Shown here: positions 32,793-42,418 of the stretch, piece after piece
Numbering within the stretch: position 1 is the first letter of the stretch
How the letters are laid out: each line of letters opens with the position of its first letter
Assembly (NCBI GenBank): GCA_010672965.1
Contig: JAAHFN010000009.1
Coordinates: 245,747-309,746 of the forward strand
DNA: 64,000 nt
From: Oscillatoria sp. SIO1A7
Lineage (GTDB): Bacteria > Cyanobacteriota > Cyanobacteriia > Cyanobacteriales > Laspinemataceae
Direction of reading: 5' to 3'
The notes under the pieces: generated by a model
Databases searched by the model: none
The model's input: the letters and a program-made list of their open reading frames with translations, nothing else
What the model was told of the DNA's origin: nothing
Position numbers and translations under genes: made by a program

Positions 32793-35700
32793 TTATTCCT
32801 CTCCAACCGCTTCCTTTAATATGCCTGCTTGGATTTTGCTGAAACAGTCGATTAAATATTCTAGCTGTTGCTTGGGCTTGAGCAGACCTGCTCCCCGGAC
32901 GGTCACCTTTTGGGGGGAGTAAATAAACTTTTCCTGTGATTTTGGCGGTAAATTAGCTTTGAGAAGATTCCAACCGGGTTCCTCCATCGGCGTCTCCAGG
33001 ACTATATTTTGCTTGCCTTCGGGTTTGATGCGAGAAAAGCCCAGACTCTTGGCCAGTTGTTTCAGTTCTACAACCTGCAGGAGTTGCTGGGCTGCCGCTG
33101 GAATCGAGCCGTAGCGGTCTGTCCATTCGGCGGCGATCGCATTTAGCTCCACGGAATACTGAGCAGAACCGACGGCTCGATAGGCGCTCATTTTTTGGTC
33201 TAAATCGGGGATATAATCCGCCGGAATAAAAGCGCTTACGAGCAAATCGACTCGGGTATTGTCAACTTGGGGAATATCCTGACCCTGAATTTCTCGAATT
33301 GACTCTTGCAACATCTCCATATAAAGGTCAAAACCCACGGCTTCCAAATTGCCGGACTGTTGCACTCCTAACAAATTGCCGACGCCGCGAATCTCCATAT
33401 CTCGCATCGCCAACTGGTAGCCGGAGCCCAACTTAGTAAATTCCTGAATGGCGCGGAGGCGCTTGCAGGCGGCATCGCTCAGGGCGGCATCGCCGTTGCT
33501 TTTGGTGGGATAAAACATCCAAGCATGAGCTTGAATTCCCGCACGACCGACCCGGCCGCGCAATTGGTAGAGCTGAGCCAAGCCAAAGCGATGGGCGTCT
33601 TCGATGATAATCGTATTGACTCGGGGGATATCGAGACCGGATTCTACAATTGTGGTGCAGAGCAGAATATCGGCTTCCCCGGAGCTAAAGCCCAACATAA
33701 TAGATTCTAATTCTGCCGGCTCCATTTGACCGTGAGCGATCGCCAGCCGTACTCCGGGCACTATCTCTTGCAGTTTTCCCGCCAATTCTTCAATCCCTTC
33801 AATCCTCGGCACCACATAGAATATTTGCCCGCCCCGGTCTAACTCTTTCCGAATTGCCGAGCGAGCGGTTTCTAGGTCGAAGGGCGCTAAATGAGTTCGA
33901 ATCGGACGCCGGAGCGGCGGCGGCGTCATAATCAAGCTCATTTCCCGAATGCCGGATAGAGACATATATAAAGTGCGGGGGATGGGGGTTGCCGTCAGAG
34001 TCAGGACATCTACTTGGCTTTTCAGAGCTTTAATTTTTTCTTTCTGGTTGACGCCAAACCGCTGTTCTTCATCTACTACTAGCAAGCCTAAGTCCCGAAA
34101 CTTGACGGTTTTGCCTAATATAGATTGCGTCCCAACTACTAGATCCAATTCGCCAGTACCGAGTTTGGCGATAATATCGCGACGCTCGGCGGCGGTGCGG
34201 AATCGATTCAGCAAGCCGAGGTTAATAGGATAGGGAGCAAAGCGTTCTTTGAGGACGTGATAATGTTGCTGGCTGAGAATAGTTGTCGGCGCGAGCATGG
34301 CAACCTGCTTGCCAGCAGTAACTGCTTTGAAAATAGCGCGGATGGCGACTTCTGTTTTTCCAAAGCCGACATCGCCGCAGACGAGACGATCCATAGCGCG
34401 ATCGCTCTCTAAATCTCGCTTCACGTCTTGAATTGCTTTCAATTGATCTGGCGTCGCTTCATAAGGAAAAGAATCCTCCATTTCCTCCTGCCAGGGCATA
34501 TCCGGCGGATAAGCATATCCTTTTATCTCCGCTCGCTTGGCATAGAGCTTGAGCAAGTCTAGCGCCAGTTTTCTAACATTTTTTTGGACTTTTTTCTTAG
34601 TTGATTCCCACGCCTTGCCGCTGAGCTTATTGAGTTGGGGTTTTTTATCTCCCGTGCTGCGAAACCGAGATAGCTCGCTCATCCTATCTACTGCTACCCG
34701 CAGCAAACCATCGGCATATTTTAAAACCAGATATTCCCTATCATCGACTGGTTCCAGTTTCATAAATTTCCCGACGCCGTGCTGCCGGTGAACGACAAAA
34801 TCCCCCGGCCGCAGCCGATTGGGATCTATCTGTTTCGAGGCGGCGCGCCTTCGCTTGCGCACATAAGTGGGGGTGGCTAGAGCGTGTTGCCCGTAAAATT
34901 CGCGATCGGTTACGACTGCAAGGCGAAATCCGGGCAAGACGAATCCTTCGAGTTCCGCCAAGCCATTATATTTGAGGGCGACTGGTTCTCTTTGAGTTTG
35001 CAGTTTTTCAATACCTCGATAGTCCCGAGGGTTGGCCACAAACTGAGCGGGGCAATCGTGTTCCGAGAGGAGAGAGACCGAGCGAGACGGCTGGGCAGAA
35101 ATAAAGAAAACGGCAAAGCCCTGATTGGCTTGGTTGCGCGCTACTTCTGCTAGCTTGGCAAATTGGTGGGGCAGTACGGGGATGGGTTTGCTTGCTAAGT
35201 TTATGGTAGAAAATTGACCCGTTATAACTGTGCTACCAGTTTTGGAAGTTTCTTTATCTAGTTCCGACAGATAGAGACGCATAAAGCGTTCTGCTTCGGC
35301 CAAAGATTCGGCAAAAGAGCGATGGATTTTGGGCAAGGGGGCAATGGAGGCTGAGGAAGAGTCGTTATCTTTTTCTTGTTTTCTGGTTAATCTTTCATTT
35401 TCTATCGCCCAGCTTTCTTCCGCATATTCAAACCCGCGATCGCCGTGAGCCGCACATTGCTCCGGTTCGTCTATGGCCACCAGAGTTTCTGCTGCCAAAT
35501 AATCCAATAAAGAAACTGGATTGGCAGGTATCTGGGACTTGCGCAGAAATAAAGTACCAGTCCCCAAACCCTCTTTGACCGTCACCGTTCGGGCGCTCGC
35601 GCTTCGTTGCCCATTATTAACTTGCAAGTCCCTCTTGGCGATCGCTCTCTCGGGATTAGCCAGGGATTCTTCAGTTTCCCCCGTTTCTGGATTATTCATA

Positions 35701-36452
35701 GCGCTGAAGCTGGTAGGGGTCAATACCAGTCTGTCAATTTTATCCAGAGAACGCTGGCTGGCAGGATCGAATTCCCTCATTTGTTCTAATTCGTCGCCAA
35801 ACCATTCCAATCTCACCGGCAATTCCGAAGCTACTGGAAATACATCTATAATATCGCCCCTGCGACTCCATTGCCCTTCCGTTTCTACCAGAGCAACTCG
35901 CTCGTATCCCAGGCGCGCCAAGGTTTTGTCTAGTTTAGATATACCCAGAGGAGATTCGGCGTTGCTAGAATCCCTGCTATCTAAAGATAGACAATACTGA
36001 GAAAAAACCTCTACCGGCGGCAGGTGCGGCTGGAGCGCTTTTTCTGTGGTGACAATTGCTATTGATTTTTGCCGATTGCTTGCTTCAAGTTCCTCCGGGG
36101 AACTCTTCGAGCGACCCACTACCAAATCCGCCAATACCTGCATTTGACCCCAGATAGTTTCCGACTCGGCGTCAAAAGCTTCGTAAAAAGATGCCTCGGA
36201 AGTGGGATAAAAATAAACCGACGACCAGCCCATTGCCTCTAGACTGACAGCCCAGCGCGCTGCTTCTTCTAGAGTGGCAGTGACGACTAGCAAATCGCGC
36301 TGTTTTTGTTGGGCTAGGGCCGAGGCAACTAATCCTTTGGGAAAACGGGGGATGCCATTGACCTGGAGGCAGCGATCGCGCTCCAAGAGGGTATTTAGTT
36401 CTGTGTTGAGCTGCGATCGCTCCAAAGTTTTGATAATCGACGCAAAAGCCAT
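32793..36452 (-). CDS. mfd: Transcription-repair coupling factor Mfd
   Basis: Removes RNA polymerase stalled at DNA lesions and recruits UvrA. 1219 residues from ATG 36452 ([16 protein letters not shown]); the frame is open 70 codons further, but that stretch is repeat-like. Order: UvrB-homology module (about 20-350), RNA polymerase-interacting CarD-like domain ([18 protein letters not shown], near 544), helicase motor with Walker [10 protein letters not shown] (near 690), DEEQ (near 796), [13 protein letters not shown], the RecG/TRG motif and the C-terminal TRCF domain. Near residue 286 a short segment ([13 protein letters not shown]) matches a mobile short repeat, apparently an in-frame insertion. 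Confidence 0.95.
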   Translation of the reverse strand: MAFASIIKTLERSQLNTELNTLLERDRCLQVNGIPRFPKGLVASALAQQKQRDLLVVTATLEEAARWAVSLEAMGWSSVYFYPTSEASFYEAFDAESETIWGQMQVLADLVVGRSKSSPEELEASNRQKSIAIVTTEKALQPHLPPVEVFSQYCLSLDSRDSSNAESPLGISKLDKTLARLGYERVALVETEGQWSRRGDIIDVFPVASELPVRLEWFGDELEQMREFDPASQRSLDKIDRLVLTPTSFSAMNNPETGETEESLANPERAIAKRDLQVNNGQRSASARTVTVKEGLGTGTLFLRKSQIPANPVSLLDYLAAETLVAIDEPEQCAAHGDRGFEYAEESWAIENERLTRKQEKDNDSSSASIAPLPKIHRSFAESLAEAERFMRLYLSELDKETSKTGSTVITGQFSTINLASKPIPVLPHQFAKLAEVARNQANQGFAVFFISAQPSRSVSLLSEHDCPAQFVANPRDYRGIEKLQTQREPVALKYNGLAELEGFVLPGFRLAVVTDREFYGQHALATPTYVRKRRRAASKQIDPNRLRPGDFVVHRQHGVGKFMKLEPVDDREYLVLKYADGLLRVAVDRMSELSRFRSTGDKKPQLNKLSGKAWESTKKKVQKNVRKLALDLLKLYAKRAEIKGYAYPPDMPWQEEMEDSFPYEATPDQLKAIQDVKRDLESDRAMDRLVCGDVGFGKTEVAIRAIFKAVTAGKQVAMLAPTTILSQQHYHVLKERFAPYPINLGLLNRFRTAAERRDIIAKLGTGELDLVVGTQSILGKTVKFRDLGLLVVDEEQRFGVNQKEKIKALKSQVDVLTLTATPIPRTLYMSLSGIREMSLIMTPPPLRRPIRTHLAPFDLETARSAIRKELDRGGQIFYVVPRIEGIEELAGKLQEIVPGVRLAIAHGQMEPAELESIMLGFSSGEADILLCTTIVESGLDIPRVNTIIIEDAHRFGLAQLYQLRGRVGRAGIQAHAWMFYPTKSNGDAALSDAACKRLRAIQEFTKLGSGYQLAMRDMEIRGVGNLLGVQQSGNLEAVGFDLYMEMLQESIREIQGQDIPQVDNTRVDLLVSAFIPADYIPDLDQKMSAYRAVGSAQYSVELNAIAAEWTDRYGSIPAAAQQLLQVVELKQLAKSLGFSRIKPEGKQNIVLETPMEEPGWNLLKANLPPKSQEKFIYSPQKVTVRGAGLLKPKQQLEYLIDCFSKIQAGILKEAVGEE

Positions 36453-37182
36453 ATTAGTCAGATATTTTAAATTCGATCGCTCTTTTGCAGGCGGCAGGGC
36501 TTGGGCGAAAACTGGCAAGGAGCGGGCGAATGGCCATATGCCCTCCGGGCAGGCTCCGCCTTTTATGTCGCAACAGCGCGAAACGCCTACAGGCTCTGCG
36601 CATAAGCTATCGGCAGTAGGGGCATTAGGAGCCGGAAAGCCCCATGACACGCCCCTAGACATCGCCTAATTTATCGCCGCCCATGACACGCCTAACTAAT
36701 TTACATTCCCTACACCCTACACCCTACACCCTACACCCTTAAACCCTACACCCTAGCTAAAAGCTAGACTACAGCCCCTAGGGGTTACATTCCCTAGGGC
36801 TTACATACTTCAAATTATTTTGGTTTCTGCTTTTCGATATGTCACCTCGCCCGCCTCGCCTTTCTCCCGCTCTCCCCACAGCCCCATCTCTCCCCACATT
36901 CCCGTCTCTCCTTTCTTTTCTGAGAGCCTGGAAATTGCCTTCTAAATCTCTAGCGGGACGCTCTCCCCAAAGGCAGCCATATAATTCTTGTTTAAATTAT
37001 CTAATGTTAGATTAGACAACAAACAGTCGATCTGATTATACTCTAAATTAAAGAATCTGGATGTTTCGCTTTCGGATTGTCCAAAAACCACCCTATCTAG
37101 ATAATTTCCCAACTAATAGGAGGTTGAAAGGCAAAACCAGATTCGAGTTTTTACTGAATAAGCGATCGCAAGGAAAAAGCAA
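36453..37182. other. mfd / next gene divergent gap
   Basis: CCATGACACGCCCCTAGACA occurs in two related copies (36640-36695), then CCCTACA heptads (36705-36765). AT-rich DNA at 36985-37060 (TTAAATTATCTAATGTTAGA) may hold the promoter of the following gene. No gene. Confidence 0.55.
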
Positions 37183-37767
37183 ATGTCAGTAGATTACGAA
37201 CTAAGGCTAGTCACCGATTGGCAGCCTCGACAAATCCTAGAAATTGTGTCCAAAGAGCTTGGGCTCCAGTGGCAAGAAAATTCTCGGCTCGTAGGTCGCG
37301 GCATAGTATTAGGTGCCACGGCAGAACCCGAACAACGCCAGTCTCTTATGATGGAAGCGTTTGGATTCAAACCCACTGTGGATATATGGTTTCGGGTCGA
37401 GACGAATGAAGAAATCTGCCCGGGCAAGACCATCTTGCTCAAAGCATCTTTATCTATCCTCGGTAAAATACCGGGAGATGGGGTCTTATTGGTTGGCGAG
37501 GAGAAGATTGTTTTCCAGCGAATCAATGGCACGTTAATCTTCAACAAAAAGTTGCAAGTTTGGGCTGACTACGAACTGTCCGAACTCAATGTCCCCTATT
37601 TCGGACAACTACTCCGATCGCCGCTCATTTCCAATCACCCTCCCAGGGTAAAAATGCGCAACAACATCTATACCCGCCTAAAGTCTCTAGCCACTCGTCA
37701 AGGCAAGTCCATGACAGAACTGGCCAATGAGGCAATAGAAGTATATTTAAAGCAAGTGGGCGCATGA
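37183..37767 (+). CDS. Two-domain protein: SitI3-like N-terminus plus ribbon-helix-helix
   Basis: 194 residues from ATG 37183 (AAGGAAAAAGCAA upstream). The N-terminal 145 residues (MSVDYELRLVTDW..QILE, VDIWFRVET) have the look of SitI3-type immunity-like proteins, a weak by-eye resemblance. The C-terminal 45 residues (MRNNIYTRLKSLATRQGKSM, then TELANEAIEVYLKQ) are a clear ribbon-helix-helix DNA-binding motif of the CopG/Arc type, as in antitoxins. A fusion of the two suggests a regulator, perhaps of an absent partner. Confidence 0.6.
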   Translation: MSVDYELRLVTDWQPRQILEIVSKELGLQWQENSRLVGRGIVLGATAEPEQRQSLMMEAFGFKPTVDIWFRVETNEEICPGKTILLKASLSILGKIPGDGVLLVGEEKIVFQRINGTLIFNKKLQVWADYELSELNVPYFGQLLRSPLISNHPPRVKMRNNIYTRLKSLATRQGKSMTELANEAIEVYLKQVGA

Positions 37768-38587
37768 CTTGTCAGCTAGCTGAGGGCTAGGGTGTGGGAT
37801 TTGGGGTGTGGGATTTGGGGTCTGGGGTCTGGGGAAATTTCCCAGATGCTATTTTCCCGCGAAGCGCTTCGGGAGCCAGAAAGTCCGTTCGCGTTCGGAG
37901 GTTTCCGATTTTGAGCTGGAACTATACCCAAATCTCACCATAGGAGTGAAAAGCCTCCAGAGTCAACACCCTAGCTGAGGTCTAGGTTATTTGGGAGCAA
38001 CTGTCGAGGCGATCGCTGTCGAACCAAGGCGGCGATCGCTTTTTATGCAATAGCGCTCAGCAATAAGCCTTCAGCTTTCAGCTCTTAGCTGAACGCTTGC
38101 CCCATGCCTGAGGTGTCGGGTGTGGGGGGTGTGGGGTGCTCGCTGTGTAGGGTGTAGGGAAACTTCATATTCCCTACCGCTTTCGGGAGCTGGAAAGCCC
38201 TACGGGAACGGAAGTTTCTCGTTTTCATCGTGACTATAGCGTTTCTCAAATTGATGTAAGGTATCTGGGGCGAAGCATCCAGTACGGAAATTACCGTTAT
38301 ACAGCCGAGATGGTTCCGGGGATGCTGTCGCCCCTACGTTTTCGTTCATTACACTAATTTGAGAAACGCTATATACGAGCGATGCCACACTGAGATTGAA
38401 AAAGCCTCATAATCAACACCCTACCCCATGCGAACATGCCCAATGCGAACATGCCCGACGCGATAGCGGTCAGCGGTCAGCTAGAGCTAAAAGCAGAAGA
38501 GCTACGCCTGCGCATTGAGCGCATAAGCTGAGAGCTTTTTTGCCCAATGCGAACATGCCCAATGCCCAATGCCCAATGCCCTACTTC
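37768..38587. other. Gap with repeat blocks, element D5 and heptads
   Basis: Two copies of a block that starts with TAGGGTGT heptads, includes CTTCGGGAGCC(A/T)GAAAG and ends TCAACACCCTA (37788-37975 and 38126-38425). The second is interrupted by D5 (38235-38373). CGAACATGCCCAATG units at 38430-38580 precede the ferritin gene end. HIP1 at 38010-38040. No gene. Confidence 0.6.
38235..38373. mobile_element. Family D element (copy D5), nested
   Basis: TATAGCGTTTCTCAAATTG left and AATTTGAGAAACGCTATA right, perfectly inverted over 18 bases. It interrupts the TAGGGTGT...ACACCCTA block. Confidence 0.82.
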
Positions 38588-39022
38588 TTAACTAAAATCG
38601 CGCAGCATTTTTTTGATTTCAATATTATGCAGTTCTTCCGTACCAATCATAGTGCGAGCAAATTCTTCCAGATAAACGCTGGCATCTTCTACAGTAGAAA
38701 GTAACTCTTTATACATTTCCAGTGCTTTCTTTTCGTGGTTGAGACTTTCCTCCAAAATAGCCTTAACACTATGTTGGTAAGTTTCCTCAATTGGTGCAAT
38801 CCGCAGAGAGGGATGCCCTTCCAAGCCCGTGAGAATTTCTCCTACTTGTTGGGCATGAGTCAGAGATTCCGCAGCCTGAGCCTTAAAAAAATCTACGATA
38901 GGAATCCGGTTCGGTCCGGTAACCATGAGGGAATAGTGGGTATAGCGCACCACTCCGGCCAGCTCGAACTCCATTATGGAACTGAGCAAGCTGTTGGTCT
39001 TTTCAAGGTCGAGTTCTTTCAT
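38588..39022 (-). CDS. Bacterioferritin-like ferritin
   Basis: 144 residues, four-helix ferritin fold that oxidises and stores iron as a multimer. Di-iron ligands are placed as in bacterioferritins: E18/E20 in IMEFELAG, E52 and H56 in AAESLTHAQQ, a Glu in LEESLNHEKKA, and EELHNIEI near the C-terminus. The chain is a little short (E. coli Bfr 158). No membrane or signal sequence. ATG 39022 (MKELDLEKTN). Lies 572 bp from the porin gene on the same strand; with that gene and the multicopper oxidase it suggests a metal-handling neighbourhood. Confidence 0.88.
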   Translation of the reverse strand: MKELDLEKTNSLLSSIMEFELAGVVRYTHYSLMVTGPNRIPIVDFFKAQAAESLTHAQQVGEILTGLEGHPSLRIAPIEETYQHSVKAILEESLNHEKKALEMYKELLSTVEDASVYLEEFARTMIGTEELHNIEIKKMLRDFS

Positions 39023-39321
39023 GGTTACCAGTCAGGTTCAAAGGTTAAAGACTATTTAACTTAAGATTATGCGACTATTTTGGGGCGATCGCTCCAAGTG
39101 GGGACTGTGGGGACTGGGGAGATGCCTAGTGGCGCGTCCAGCTTAAAATTGTAGGGAGCGGCCCGGGAACGAAACAAGGGCGCAACGATTGGTAGAGTTG
39201 GGTTACTCGCACGAGTTGGCTCCGCCAACACTCCGTTCAACCCAACCTACATTTACTTCCTACACCCCACACCCCACACCCTAGGAGATGCCCCCTCCCA
39301 GGAGGGGAAGCGGCATTTTCG

Positions 39322-39424
39322 GGAGCATTTCACTTTTGTAATCGGTAGCCCAAAGAGGGCGAGAGTTTGTGTGGCCGCGCCGGTCGGGCGGAATGGCGGC
39401 AGCGTACAAAATTGAAACGCTCCC
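39322..39424. mobile_element. Family C element (copy C3)
   Basis: GGGAGCATTTCACTTTTG left, TTGAAACGCTCCC right. Flanks GCATTTTC and TTTCTTTC do not match, so the target duplication is lost or the end was rearranged. Confidence 0.75.
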
Positions 39425-39447
39425 TTTCTTTCCCAGAACTCTCCTTA

Positions 39448-39571
39448 GGGATTTCCAAATAAATACTTCTCCCTCGCTTCCCCGTAGGACGGGCGTCCCG
39501 CCTGTCCTGTGCCGAGAGACTTTTCGGAAGCCCGTCCTACGAATTGGGTAATTTATTTCTTGGAACTCTCC
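39448..39571. mobile_element. Family B element (copy B3)
   Basis: GGGATTTCCAAATAAATAC left, AATTTATTTCTTGG right; flanked by AACTCTCCTTA on both sides, a possible 11-bp target duplication. The central palindrome has a GTGCCGAGAGACTTTTCGG insert. Confidence 0.75.
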
Positions 39572-39594
39572 TTATTAACTTTCCCAGAAGTCTC

Positions 39595-41223
39595 CTAGAA
39601 AGTGAAGGTAGTCCGAAGCGTACCAACCACTAGAGAATCGTTATCGGAGTCGTGGTCGGGAGCGGTCAGCCAAACAAACCCGGGGGTAATGGCAATATTC
39701 TCGCTCAGGCGATACTCGTAGAAGCCTTCAATGTGAATCGAGGTATCTTCATCCTCAAAAGCTCCTTCGAGGAACTCACCTTCATAAGACCGAATCACTT
39801 TCGGTTCCATACCTACGACCAAGCCCAATTGGCTTCCCGGAGGGCCTGCATCCAAACCTAGGGTTACCGCCCAGTTGAGGATACCCTGATCTCCTTTCAA
39901 GCCTTCGTCCAAGATCCGAGCATTGGTGTAGCCAACCCAGCCGCCAAATTTAACCGGAACCTCGTCAGACACATAGCTGAACTGAAATCCGTAAGCATTG
40001 GTGATAGCGCTGAAACCAAGGGATGCAACTGGCGTGGCAAAGTTACTACCCGTCTGCATATCCTTGTTGTAGGCATTGACATAGGTAAAGCCAAGTTTCA
40101 ACTCTTCGGTTGGCTTGAGAAGCACCTGAGCCATAGCGCTGTAGGGTCCGTTGAAAAGGCCATTACCTGTCGTCGGACTCGGAGCGCTTCCGCTGTCAGC
40201 CAAGTAAGCCAGAGTGATTTCTGCCGCACCGGCATTGTGCGTCAGACCAATACCCGTTCCTTCAACGAGGTGATAAATAGGGGCGCGAGTCCCGAACCGA
40301 GAGATAGCACCGCTGCCACCATCGCCGTCTAGGGGGGTGATGGTATCTGCTACGTCATCAGCAGCGCCGTTATTGGCAATGATAATCAGTTCGGTGTTTT
40401 CGCCAATTGGAGTGCTATAGAACAAGGTATCCAATTCAAAAGTCGAACCCCCTTCTTCATCCAGGCCAGCATTAAACTGCAAATCCCCTTCGGGAGTGAA
40501 GGTATTGTCCAAGGTCAGCGACGGGATATTGACTACCTGGAGTCGAGTGAACAGCAAATCGCGACCCGTGAAGCTGGTATTGAAGTCGAGGCGAGTCCGC
40601 GTCCCGAAAGCAAATTCTCCATCTGCATCGCTGTTGACTGCGTTACCACCATCTGCGGCTATTAGAGCAAATATAGATTCGCCCTCTAGTTTGGTAGTGG
40701 TGGAGAATTGATTCCCTTCTAGTTCTGCCGTCCGTACTTCTAATTCGTTGACGCGACCGCGCAGGGTTGCCAGTTCGGCGGCGAACTCTTGTTGCAGGCG
40801 CTCGATCGCTTCTAACTCGCTTCTATCGAGACCTTGTTCTAGATTTTGCCGAATCAGCTCTTGGATCACTCCCAAGCAAGCATTGAGACCCGCCGCAAAT
40901 TCATACCTGGTCAGGGCTCGATTGCCTCGGTAGGTGCCATCGGGAAACCCGGCAATACAACCGTACCGTTCTACCAGGCTTTGCAGGGCTTGGAAGGCCC
41001 AGTCCGTCGGTTGAACGTCAGATAGCTGAGACACCGAGGTTACTTGCCCCGCCGAGGTATTGGCCGCTCCTTCGCGACTGTATTGATTTATTTGTCGGAA
41101 CATATTCTGAGGGTTTGACGAATTTGCTCCCGGAACGGCCTGAGCCAGAGCCGGTGACGAAATTGCTAATGTCGCCCCTAGTAATGCTGGGCTTAGCAAT
41201 AAAAACTTCGACGTTTTAGACAT
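39595..41223 (-). CDS. Iron-uptake-type porin (SLH + OprB)
   Basis: Outer-membrane channel of the cyanobacterial SomA/SomB class, members of which are linked to iron and small-ion uptake. 542 residues from ATG 41223, preceded by GAGGAGAAAC. An ATG four codons upstream overlaps that ribosome site and is rejected. Signal peptide 1-28 (LLGATLAISSPALA), an SLH domain at about 50-115 (DVQPTDWAFQALQSLVERYG, FPDGTYRGNRALTRYEFAAG), a coiled coil (125-170, SELEAIERLQQEFAAELATL), then an OprB-type beta barrel ending in Phe (VVGTLRTTFTF), the C-terminal signal for BAM insertion. Confidence 0.93.
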   Translation of the reverse strand: MSKTSKFLLLSPALLGATLAISSPALAQAVPGANSSNPQNMFRQINQYSREGAANTSAGQVTSVSQLSDVQPTDWAFQALQSLVERYGCIAGFPDGTYRGNRALTRYEFAAGLNACLGVIQELIRQNLEQGLDRSELEAIERLQQEFAAELATLRGRVNELEVRTAELEGNQFSTTTKLEGESIFALIAADGGNAVNSDADGEFAFGTRTRLDFNTSFTGRDLLFTRLQVVNIPSLTLDNTFTPEGDLQFNAGLDEEGGSTFELDTLFYSTPIGENTELIIIANNGAADDVADTITPLDGDGGSGAISRFGTRAPIYHLVEGTGIGLTHNAGAAEITLAYLADSGSAPSPTTGNGLFNGPYSAMAQVLLKPTEELKLGFTYVNAYNKDMQTGSNFATPVASLGFSAITNAYGFQFSYVSDEVPVKFGGWVGYTNARILDEGLKGDQGILNWAVTLGLDAGPPGSQLGLVVGMEPKVIRSYEGEFLEGAFEDEDTSIHIEGFYEYRLSENIAITPGFVWLTAPDHDSDNDSLVVGTLRTTFTF

Positions 41224-41254
41224 GTTTCTCCTCACACCTTTTTCTAGGCATTTT

Positions 41255-41465
41255 GACTTGTTACCTTGGGACTTCCGCGCAGGGGAACTAGGGCAGCTTA
41301 GCAGAAATAATCCACCAGCCCGATCTGGCTTTTCCGCCAGGGTCCAAAGGCGTTTTGGCTTATTACCTTGAGACTTCCGCGCAGGGGAACTAGGGCAGCT
41401 TAGCAGAAATAATCCACTAGCTCGATCTGGCTTCCCCGCCAGGGTTCAAAGGCGTTTTGGCTTTT
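41255..41465. repeat. 105-bp tandem duplication upstream of the porin gene
   Basis: GACTTCCGCGCAGGGGAACT occurs at 41269 and 41374, each followed by AGCAGAAATAATCCAC(C/T)AG and GGCGTTTTGGCTT. Lies in the porin promoter region, so it could duplicate regulatory sites. A third partial GACTTCCGCCCAGGGGCACT sits at 41499, at the end of the lipoprotein gene. Confidence 0.85.
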
Positions 41466-41513
41466 GAGTGCATGACTTTTGAGTGCATTACTTTTGACTT
41501 CCGCCCAGGGGCA

Positions 41514-42362
41514 CTAGGGAGCGATCGCCTTTTCGCTGGTTTCCCGAATCTCTTGCACTCCTGCATTCACTTCCGAGGCAGTAACCACGGGTGCTTCTGG
41601 GGGAATGGGTCCTGGCCAAGCGAGGATAAGCTTTGCTAAAGCGGACTTTATTTTTTGATCTGCTTTTGGATTTTCCTCAGCTAATTTATCCTCGATGCTG
41701 GGATACAAAATATCCTTAACATAAAGAACAAAGCCCCGGGAGTCTTGATACTCAATATCTTCGACAAATTTGCCATCGCTAATAGAGGCCCCATATTCAG
41801 CATTAGCCGTATCTAAAATACCATTAATTGCTTGCAATACAAAGGCTGGCGATCGCCGCTGCTCTTCCGGCAAGGCAGCGATCGCATTATCTATAGCTAT
41901 AATAGAAGCGCCATATTCTTGGCTTATTGCAGGGTCGGATGGTTTATACTTCACCAAATCGTGCAGGCCATTCAAGGTGTCTTTAAATTGTGGCACTCCC
42001 CGATCGTCGAGTTCCTCTTCGATATCTAGATATATTTCTTCCACCGGATGGCCGATATGTGGTTCTGCCTCTGCAACCTTTCCTCGGTCTAACAGTTCCT
42101 TGGCCACTATCATATGACCCTTCATTAGACCAAGATTTACCAAATAATTAACATCTTTGGCTTCGCCCTTGAGTTCGCTCCCGCTCTTGGAATGGCTTGA
42201 ATGGCCGCTCTTGGAATGGCTACCGTGGCCTCCTTCTACTTTTTCTTCTGTTTTCTCTACAGCCTTGGCATCTTCTACTGGCGGCGTTTTGTTACAGCCA
42301 GTCATGCCAATTATGCCGCTTAAGGCAATTGCTGCTATAGATAACGAACGAACAGTTAGCAT
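41514..42362 (-). CDS. His-rich lipoprotein, possibly metal-binding
   Basis: 282 residues from ATG 42362 (GAGGAGTAGAAAT upstream; a TTG five codons earlier is unlikely). Lipoprotein signal peptide with lipobox IGMTGC, so anchored by lipid at about Cys22. Then GGHGSHSKSGHSSHSKSG, a His/Ser-rich linker typical of metal-binding segments, and an alpha-helical domain with GHMIVAKELLDRG and EPHIGHPVEEIY; the GHPVEE string resembles the GxHxxE motif of imelysin-type periplasmic iron proteins. Lies 56 bp downstream of the multicopper oxidase gene, surely one operon, which supports a copper or iron role. Confidence 0.75.
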   Translation of the reverse strand: MLTVRSLSIAAIALSGIIGMTGCNKTPPVEDAKAVEKTEEKVEGGHGSHSKSGHSSHSKSGSELKGEAKDVNYLVNLGLMKGHMIVAKELLDRGKVAEAEPHIGHPVEEIYLDIEEELDDRGVPQFKDTLNGLHDLVKYKPSDPAISQEYGASIIAIDNAIAALPEEQRRSPAFVLQAINGILDTANAEYGASISDGKFVEDIEYQDSRGFVLYVKDILYPSIEDKLAEENPKADQKIKSALAKLILAWPGPIPPEAPVVTASEVNAGVQEIRETSEKAIAP

Positions 42363-42418
42363 ATTTCTACTCCTCAAATTTAACGATTGGTTAGCCGATC
42401 GCTCTTAATTAATTGTTA

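Larger units (their letters stand above)
39023..39594. other. Gap with elements C3 and B3
   Basis: GTGGGGACTGTGGGGACTGGGG (39099-39120), heptad CCCCACA tract (39258-39280), C3 (39322-39424) and B3 (39448-39571), the last ending 24 bases before the porin stop. No gene. Confidence 0.6.

Noticed and set aside
35521..36000. 159-codon plus-strand frame inside mfd
   Set aside because: Antisense shadow of mfd.
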